Shown in pieces: positions 1-6,678 of a DNA stretch of 22,844 nucleotides (position 1 is the stretch's first letter; each line of letters opens with the position of its first letter). The stretch lies in assembly GCA_030267965.1 (NCBI GenBank), contig BRYA01000624.1:1-22844 (forward strand), given 5' to 3'. A program made the translations under genes and the position numbers. A model generated the notes under the pieces. The model was not told where the DNA came from. It saw nothing but the letters and a program-made list of their open reading frames with translations, and did no database searches. The stretch comes from Triparma columacea. Taxonomy: Eukaryota; Sar; Bolidophyceae; Parmales; Triparmaceae.

Positions 1-68
1 AACCCTAACCCTAACCCTAACCCTAACCCTAACCCTAACCCTAACCCTAACCCTAACCCTAACCCTAA
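1..68. repeat. Telomere repeat, (CCCTAA)n
   Basis: Eleven perfect tandem copies of the six-base unit AACCCT plus a final AA run from the first base. This is the C-rich strand of a TTAGGG telomere, so the window starts at the physical (left) end of a linear chromosome. The array ends cleanly at 68, where the sequence passes into degenerate CA-rich repeats. The array in the cell is probably longer; assemblies commonly truncate it. Confidence 0.97.
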
Positions 69-400
69 CAAACCCTTTACAAATCATCACAAAATACTAC
101 AAAACACTACCAAACACTACAAAACACTACAAAACACTTCAAAATATCACAAACTACTACAAACCAATTTAATCCACTTTAAACCACTTAAAACAACTAC
201 AAACTTCTATAAACCCTTTACAAACCTCTTCAACACACTACAAATTACTACAAAACACTAAAAATTACTACAAATTACTATAAACCACTACAAACCTCTT
301 CAAACCACTATCAAACTACTACCAAATCATTACAATCCATTTAAAACTTCTACCAATCCACTTAAAATCACTCAAATCACTACAAACCACTACAAACTTA
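69..400. repeat. Subtelomeric degenerate 10-bp repeat
   Basis: The segment has a clear period of ten bases with a core like CACTACAAAA or CACTACAAAC. Variants include TACTACAAAT, CACTATAAAC and CCTCTTCAAA. The + strand contains no G at all here. It is not the hexameric telomere repeat itself, although it shares the C/A/T-only composition. I see no coding potential. It may be a telomere-associated satellite. Confidence 0.85.
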
Positions 401-504
401 CACATTCATTCCCACATACACACATATTTTCATATACCTTTCACACACACACACCATTCTACAATATATCTTCCACTCTTCTACTCTCACCCCTTTCTTT
501 TTCT

Positions 505-960
505 CTCTCCTCTCCACAACTACACTCAAACTCCTTTATTCATCCCAATACACATCTACTACACTTCCATTATACCACAAACCACTACTCTCACCCCTCA
601 ACGCCTCTCTCTTCACTTTACAAACACACTCTCCTTCCTTTTATTCATCCCCATACACTTCTTTACACTTCCACTATACTAACAAACCACTATAACTTTT
701 CCTTTAATTCTTTCAAACTCTATTAACATTTACCTACACACACTTACACCACTAAACCTTATACTCTCCTCTCCACAACTCTTTCCCCTTAATTCCTCCC
801 TCTCCTCTCCATAACCACACTCACCCTCTTTTTATTTATTCCATAAACATCTACTACACTTCCTTTATACTCACAAACCACTATAACACTTTCACAACTC
901 TCAAAAACTCCATACACTCCCACTACACTTCCTCAATACTCACATACCATTTTAACACTC
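505..960. repeat. Subtelomeric degenerate repeat, about 80 bp, four copies
   Basis: Four diverged copies can be aligned by eye at about 509-586, 624-694, 801-890 and 911-960. Each carries pieces such as CTCTCCTCTCC, TTTATTCATCCC, ATCTACTACACTTCC and CACAAACCACTA in the same order; the last copy is shortened at its left end. Like the neighbouring 10-bp repeat, the + strand is nearly free of G (single G at 603 and at 973). No ORF of interest is present. Confidence 0.7.
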
Positions 961-1051
961 CCACAATACATTGACTACACTTAAAAAACTTTCAAAATAC
1001 TCACAAATATAACAAATCAAATCAATTTCTCCTAAAAATGTTGCTGCCCTA

Positions 1052-4000
1052 TTAGTCACTTCCCACCTCATCTTCTATTGGCACAACACTGCTTACTTTA
1101 GCCTTCCCACCTCCTACCCCTATAATATCTCCACCATCAGCGCCTCCAACACTTGCTCTCCTAATACTTGCTCTTAAAGCACCTGCTAGACCACCCTCAG
1201 CTTCAGCATCAACACTTGCTCTCCTCACACTCTCTCTCCTTCTAGCATTTCCATCTGATGGTATGAAATCTACTGGCACTTTAGCCTTCCTTAAATCAGT
1301 CCACCACTCTGGCTTCTCCTCTTCCCATTTAGCCCAGTTTAACTCAACCCATTTCTTAACTTTTCCTTCAATTGAGACCCAATGATGCCTTGAGAATGAA
1401 AAGACTACAATCTTAATAGCATCACTTTCTCCTTCAAGAAAATATGCCATTGACATATCCTTTGATCTTTGTGTACTCCAGAAGGTGTGCCAGTACTTCT
1501 TCTTAATGTTCCAAAAGAAGACAGCAAAGCATAGAGTAGTTATTGGTATGAAATACTTCATAATCGATGATGCAATATCAATTGCTCGCTCATCAACATG
1601 AGGTGAAGCTACAAAGATTGACACTGGTAGGCTTGCCATGGTCAACAAAAGACCAAACAACCAGTACACTCCGCCAACTTCATTTGGATGTCTAAATTGC
1701 ATTATTGACGTAAAGTCTACTATGATCTTTACAGTCACCCTGAATCCAATACTACTTACAAGCTCAAAGTTTCCCCCAACTGGCATCCAGTACCAAAAGT
1801 CTCCCCTCAACATCTTAACCAAAAAGTACAGGCCAAGGTCAGCACCGATGTTGAGAAAGACCCAACTACCTCCCATCAACCCAAGAAGAACTATTGTTGT
1901 ACACCTTATTAGAAGCATTCCTCCTGACATCAGCAACATGGACGCAAACACTACTGTTCTCTTGCTTGCTTTTGCTGGTATGTACCCATAAAAGTCTGGT
2001 GCATATTCTCTCCTAGCAGGGTCTGTGTCCCAGTCATAACTAAGTGTTGCAGAGGCAAAGCCGGTTGTAATTGCTGACACTGCGACTGAAAGCCATGCTG
2101 AAGTTCCAACATCTTTGTCGCTGGTTACTATAGCCATGAGTAGGATGATCACTCCAGGAATTGCCTCAGCAAACATCTCGACAACTTTCATGGTTGTCAT
2201 CTCAAACATGGGGTCCACTGCAGCCCCAACCTCCTGCTTTGCCCCAGTCGCTACCCTGTATGCATCAACTGCAGGTTTAAAGCCAATCAAAATAGGAAAC
2301 CATTCCCTCATCACCCTCGTCATTCCCAATTTCTTATTCTGCCCCCAAACACAAAGCATCTGAAGCCCAATTGACACTACCAAACTTGCCAAAGAAGCCT
2401 TAAAGTACCCATACTTCTTATCACTCAAAAACTTGTAGGAAACATACACATCAGTGAGCAAATCAGTCATGCTTGTGACAGCACCAAAGGTAACCCTTGC
2501 CTTCAAGCCAATCTTTGAGTTCTTAAATAGATACATAACAATCTCCTCAAGCATGGGCCTTAACCATGGTTGTTCATTCATAACCTCCTGCACTTCAGTG
2601 AATTGATGTGCCCACTCATCTACAGCATGAGAAGCAGTTGCTGTAGTCAACATTGTTGCTGTCATTGCACTCCCAATCTCCCACCCCCTGGCTTCTTCCT
2701 CACTCTTATCTTCTCCCTCAATTGTTGCTCTCCTTTTAAATTTGTTCTTAACCACAGCATACAGCATAGTTCTCATGAAACCATGCTGCTCTGTAATCTC
2801 TCTCAGTGCCCTATTGGCAGCAATAAATTCCCTCATGACCTCTACCTTACTGTCCCCGACTTTCCTTTTCTTCACTCTCTCCATCAGCTGCTCTCCAAAC
2901 CTCCTCCCATCCTCTTTACCTGCTTCATTGCTCTTCAGCAGATTATCAAAGTAGAAAGCAGCATCAGTTGCCATGCTCAGGTGCTTAATTACAGTCTTTT
3001 TGCTAGAAGCTTTTCCTGAACCCTTGTGTCTAGTCACCAATACAACCTTCGTCTTATTCTGGTCTACCTCGCAAAACTTTGCAGCAGTGAAATGTCCTTT
3101 GTGTTCAACTGTGATTACTAGTTCCTGGTTGTTGACTCTTTGAAGTTCAAGCTGGTAGTCAGCTCGGCTTTTAAGATCCCAGAAGAATGCCGCAACTTCG
3201 TTGTGGGATGCTCTCACAGTTATTGAAGTCTTCCCCCAACCCATTCCCTTCTCTGCCTTACTCATTGTTGTTCCAGTCAACCCATTACTGATCTCTTGAG
3301 CTCCATCAATCTCGTCAAAGTGACTTTCAATCCCTGGTGCCCCCTCAATTGCAATTTCCTTGAACTTTGCAATGATCTGCTGTCTCTTAAAGGCGTCAAT
3401 CTCATTGCTCTTGTTAAACTTTCTTCTCAGTTCTGAGACATAAGCAAGAAAGCTTGGTGCAATCTTGTTCACGACGGAGGAGAAGAAACTACCACCAAGG
3501 TCTACTTTTGTTGTGAGAGTCACTGATGTTTGTGGCACACCTCCAATAAGATCAAGTGGCTCAAATACCCATACTGTGTGAATCTTTACTAAAACATTCC
3601 TAGCCCTCACTGGAAAGTCTTCATGAAACTCCTCTGTATCTGCAACATCAATGACAACTTTGCCATCATGTTGCTTGAACCAGGTAATTTTACTCCTTGC
3701 ATCACGAGAAGCAAAGCCAGGAAGACCAAGATCCCTTGTTGTTATGTAGTTGAGAGTGTGGGAATTAACTTTGATGGTTTTCAAGAAAGTCAGCCCCCAT
3801 TTCTTTAAATCATTTCTGGTCTCTCTGCTGTTCAATGCTGATATTTGTTTTGCAGCACACTCCTCCACACTCGCATCAACCACAGTAGTGGCAACACCAG
3901 TCCCACTGCTTGCCCCATCAACATGAACTAGCTTCATCTTGACCCTCTCATCAGGACTCTTCAAATCATCAAAGTTCTTATCCACCTTGCACTTCTCATA

Positions 4001-5560
4001 GAGTTCCTTGCCTTTCCTGATTGCAGCCTTCTCCTCATCTGTATAATCTTGGTGTTCATTCTTGATGATGTTGGCAAGGGAGGCCAGTGCAGCTTTATCA
4101 ACCTCATCATCTTTATTGAAAGATGTTCTTAATTCAGCAACTGCACCCAGGGTGTTTGGTATCTTTTTGTCAACAAGAGATTGAGGTAAGTGGCCTGCTG
4201 CATCAGCATGTTGCAGTAGCTTAATTTTGCACTGAGGAACTCTACCAACATTTTCAATGTTAATTGCGATAAATATGGCTCGTGTTGTTCCTCTTACGAA
4301 TGTCCCAGCACTCCCACCATAATCAACCTCATCTTTGAGAGGCCAGACAGCAACGGAAATGTTGTCTTGTACATTCTTTCCCAGTATTAGCTTGTTGACA
4401 AACTCTCGATTGCTAATGAACTTTGGAAATTTCTTCACGGTGGCAACCACTTTCTTGTTGTGTTTGCCCTTGTATGTTTGTATCTCTAGTCTAGCCAAGT
4501 TCCCTTGCTCCCTGTGAATGGCCATCCTCTCCCTGCTGCAGAACTCAAAGTACCAAGCAGCGGCTTCTTCTGCAGTGCAGTCAGCTTCACAATGAGCTCT
4601 GCCTAATGCAATGCTAGTCTCTCCCTCCAATTGCTGTCTATATTTGATCTCCATCTTCACTCCCCCATAAGGTGACTCAAGATGCCCCCACCCTTCTTTA
4701 TCCTCCCCGCCAAAGAGCTTCTCCAACTCCCCAAACACCTTCTTCTGGTCCTCCTCCAACTCAACCCCCTCCCTCATCCTCTCCACCAAGGCCCCCCTGA
4801 CCTCAGCATCAACTTCCTTCCCGTTCCTCCTGAACTTCTTCTGCAACCTGTTGGCCTCAACAAGCTCATTCTTTGCAAGGTAGTCAATTGCTTTGTCAAT
4901 CAGCGTCTTTTGAAGGCCCATAAAATGCAGATCAACTGTCTGAATACGTGTCACCCTACAGACATTTGGAGCAATCTCGTTGAAGAAGTAGACACCTGTA
5001 GTCTCTGCCAGGACAAATCCTTCCTTACTGAGGTCCTTGAAGCCTCCTCCTGGGTACTCTGTTAGCGGCACAAACCCCAACAAGTATCCTACCCTGCCAC
5101 TGCTCAACTTGATTTCCTTCCAAGTATGCCAGGCTTCAAACAAACGGTCTTTTGCTGGACTAGGCAGGTGAATTCCTTGGTGTTGATGGCGACTTCTAGT
5201 TCCATCGACATTATTTCTAATAACCCTAGGCAGATTGCCGTTCTCCTTCCGATGGATTCTTGCATAAGTGTAAGTGTCGCCTAAACTTAGCTCAGCCAGC
5301 ATGCCCACTGCTGACTTGTCCACAGTGACCCCAAAGGCTGCCCACACATTGTCCCCCTCTCTCCACAGGAACTTGTCCACCCCTTCATTCAGTGTCCCCT
5401 TGACTCTCTTTCCCTTTTTGTAGGGCTCCTCCTCTAGCCCTGCAACACTCTCCAGCATCTTGTCCTCTTTCTCTGTAAGAGGGGGTGCATTGGGCATGAA
5501 CACCTCCGCAAAGTATTTCTTTCTCCTCTCGTCAATGACATCTGGTTGGCTGAACTCCAA
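1052..5560 (-). CDS. Large membrane protein, main body: START-like repeats plus multi-pass membrane domain
   Basis: This uninterrupted stretch encodes the last ~1,500 residues of a protein I reconstruct as about 1,960 residues, starting at 8750. Numbering from base 5560, START/SRPBCC-like lipid-binding segments lie at about 28-235, 285-490, 545-740 and (partial) 765-920. They are recognised by their repeated layout, for example ELRTSFNKDDEVD and ELRRKFNKSNEID at equivalent places. Residues ~1015-1390 hold about eight hydrophobic helices, beginning with a TDLLTDVYVSYKFL segment faintly like XK-related proteins. The tail near 1440-1480 is basic and carries RRESV and RRASV (twice), which match the PKA-type RRxS consensus. 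The codon at 5560 is TTG and follows directly after an in-frame TAA, so this is not a natural start. The upstream frame continues the protein (next entry). A role in membrane lipid sensing or transfer is inference. If it stands alone, the first ATG would be at residue 23. Confidence 0.75.
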   Translation of the reverse strand: MEFSQPDVIDERRKKYFAEVFMPNAPPLTEKEDKMLESVAGLEEEPYKKGKRVKGTLNEGVDKFLWREGDNVWAAFGVTVDKSAVGMLAELSLGDTYTYARIHRKENGNLPRVIRNNVDGTRSRHQHQGIHLPSPAKDRLFEAWHTWKEIKLSSGRVGYLLGFVPLTEYPGGGFKDLSKEGFVLAETTGVYFFNEIAPNVCRVTRIQTVDLHFMGLQKTLIDKAIDYLAKNELVEANRLQKKFRRNGKEVDAEVRGALVERMREGVELEEDQKKVFGELEKLFGGEDKEGWGHLESPYGGVKMEIKYRQQLEGETSIALGRAHCEADCTAEEAAAWYFEFCSRERMAIHREQGNLARLEIQTYKGKHNKKVVATVKKFPKFISNREFVNKLILGKNVQDNISVAVWPLKDEVDYGGSAGTFVRGTTRAIFIAINIENVGRVPQCKIKLLQHADAAGHLPQSLVDKKIPNTLGAVAELRTSFNKDDEVDKAALASLANIIKNEHQDYTDEEKAAIRKGKELYEKCKVDKNFDDLKSPDERVKMKLVHVDGASSGTGVATTVVDASVEECAAKQISALNSRETRNDLKKWGLTFLKTIKVNSHTLNYITTRDLGLPGFASRDARSKITWFKQHDGKVVIDVADTEEFHEDFPVRARNVLVKIHTVWVFEPLDLIGGVPQTSVTLTTKVDLGGSFFSSVVNKIAPSFLAYVSELRRKFNKSNEIDAFKRQQIIAKFKEIAIEGAPGIESHFDEIDGAQEISNGLTGTTMSKAEKGMGWGKTSITVRASHNEVAAFFWDLKSRADYQLELQRVNNQELVITVEHKGHFTAAKFCEVDQNKTKVVLVTRHKGSGKASSKKTVIKHLSMATDAAFYFDNLLKSNEAGKEDGRRFGEQLMERVKKRKVGDSKVEVMREFIAANRALREITEQHGFMRTMLYAVVKNKFKRRATIEGEDKSEEEARGWEIGSAMTATMLTTATASHAVDEWAHQFTEVQEVMNEQPWLRPMLEEIVMYLFKNSKIGLKARVTFGAVTSMTDLLTDVYVSYKFLSDKKYGYFKASLASLVVSIGLQMLCVWGQNKKLGMTRVMREWFPILIGFKPAVDAYRVATGAKQEVGAAVDPMFEMTTMKVVEMFAEAIPGVIILLMAIVTSDKDVGTSAWLSVAVSAITTGFASATLSYDWDTDPARREYAPDFYGYIPAKASKRTVVFASMLLMSGGMLLIRCTTIVLLGLMGGSWVFLNIGADLGLYFLVKMLRGDFWYWMPVGGNFELVSSIGFRVTVKIIVDFTSIMQFRHPNEVGGVYWLFGLLLTMASLPVSIFVASPHVDERAIDIASSIMKYFIPITTLCFAVFFWNIKKKYWHTFWSTQRSKDMSMAYFLEGESDAIKIVVFSFSRHHWVSIEGKVKKWVELNWAKWEEEKPEWWTDLRKAKVPVDFIPSDGNARRRESVRRASVDAEAEGGLAGALRASIRRASVGGADGGDIIGVGGGKAKVSSVVPIEDEVGSD

Positions 5561-6535
5561 TTACTTCATTGAGAATTCCCTTCACTGCTGCATATGCAGC
5601 CTTGACGTCTCCCTTCTTAGTTCTGCCACTGTTCTTGCCTTCAACACTAGATCTCATGGATCTCATACTCTTAAAGCTTTTGACTGTGCGAACATCAACT
5701 TCTGGTGTTATCTCTGTTGCTCTCTTCTCTGCCTTGAGAGTTCCCACCATGGTGACTGCAGTTTGTCCAAACTCAAAGTCAGTGAAGCTGAGCTGCCCCT
5801 TAATGACACCTCGTTGGACAGTCTTGGTCTTTATTGACGCTAGAATTTCGCCAAGCGTCGCAGTTGCCTCATCAGAAAGGTCATCCTCATCAAGGGGTGC
5901 CAACTCCATAATATTCGTCGATTTGTCAGGAGATAGGACTTTGACGTCGAGGAGAAATTCGACAAACTTATTCCTGCTGCTGTAGTGTTGCCAGTAGACG
6001 AGTCTGTGAATGACTCCTTCCTTTTCGTCATACTCCTGGAGGGTCTTCCTTCGGAACTTGCCCTTCTCACAATCGGTGAGGAGAAGGTCAATGATCTTGT
6101 CCCGCTCGTCGTGGAAGACATCAGCAAGTTCCATAACCTTCACATCGACGCCGGTAGAATTGTCGATAAGGCCTTCAACGGCTCCGCGGTCATCCAGAAG
6201 TTTGACTAGTTCGACTTGTTTGGGGCCAAGAGCTGTGTAATCAATATCTACGGGGCCATATATTTCGGAGGGTGTGCGATTGGAGCCTGAAGGGGGCTGG
6301 GGGGGGTCTTTATTCCTGACGGTGTTGGGAAGATCTGCTCTCATGGACTGAGCGGCAGTAGCGTGGCTGACAGTCGCAAGGCCGACTGTCGTGCAGCCGG
6401 GAGTCACGCGCTCGACGGCAGGCGGTGTAGCGCTTAGATACTTCTTGTTTGCAACTCGACCGTCAATAGGATCGCCAGAAATACCGGAGTTGACATTTTC
6501 AAACCCAGGTTGAAGTTGAGGAGGGCAAGAAATTT
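5532..6535 (-). CDS. Same gene, N-terminal part of the long exon (helical region, shifted frame)
   Basis: This ORF has no ATG at its 5' edge. It is open from a stop at 6576-6578, and a good acceptor (CCTCAG, ending at 6536) lies inside it, so translation is expected to enter by splicing at 6535 with GAA completed across the junction. It encodes a Pro/Ser/Thr-rich leader and then charged helices with no family I can name. It ends at a TGA at 5532-5534, overlapping the next ORF by 29 nt in another frame. The overlap lies where an AAVKGILNEVIG helix should run on into PDVIDERRKKYFAEVF, so I read a single gene with a frameshift or small indel between 5560 and 5535. Alternatives are a separate gene starting at the ATG at 6344, or a short intron I could not find in phase. 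Confidence 0.7.
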
Positions 6536-6678
6536 CTGAGGTTTTGGGAGGGTGGGAATTTGTGGTGAAAAAGGGTCAAAAAAAGGCAAAATCTTAAACT
6601 CTCTCAAAACGGCTTGCCAGTCCTCCCCTGAACAATTAAAATAATCGACTAATCGTCTACACGACTACGCAAACTCAC
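6536..6678 (-). other. Intron joining the last microexon to the long exon
   Basis: The intron is 143 nt, with GTGAGT at the donor and CCTCAG at the acceptor. A pyrimidine-rich run (CACCCTCCCAAAACCTCAG) precedes the acceptor. Stops interrupt the frame inside it, so it must be removed for the microexons to join the main ORF. Phase 1 at both ends matches the microexon junctions. Confidence 0.65.

Noticed and set aside
1638..5065. Several + strand ORFs of 60-150 codons opposite the large gene
   Set aside because: They are antisense shadows; they lack domains and sit across conserved segments of the minus-strand protein.
5473..5564. A 92-nt intron (GTAATT to CTTACAG) joining the two halves of the giant gene
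   Set aside because: The splice signals look acceptable but the junction puts the downstream exon in the wrong frame.
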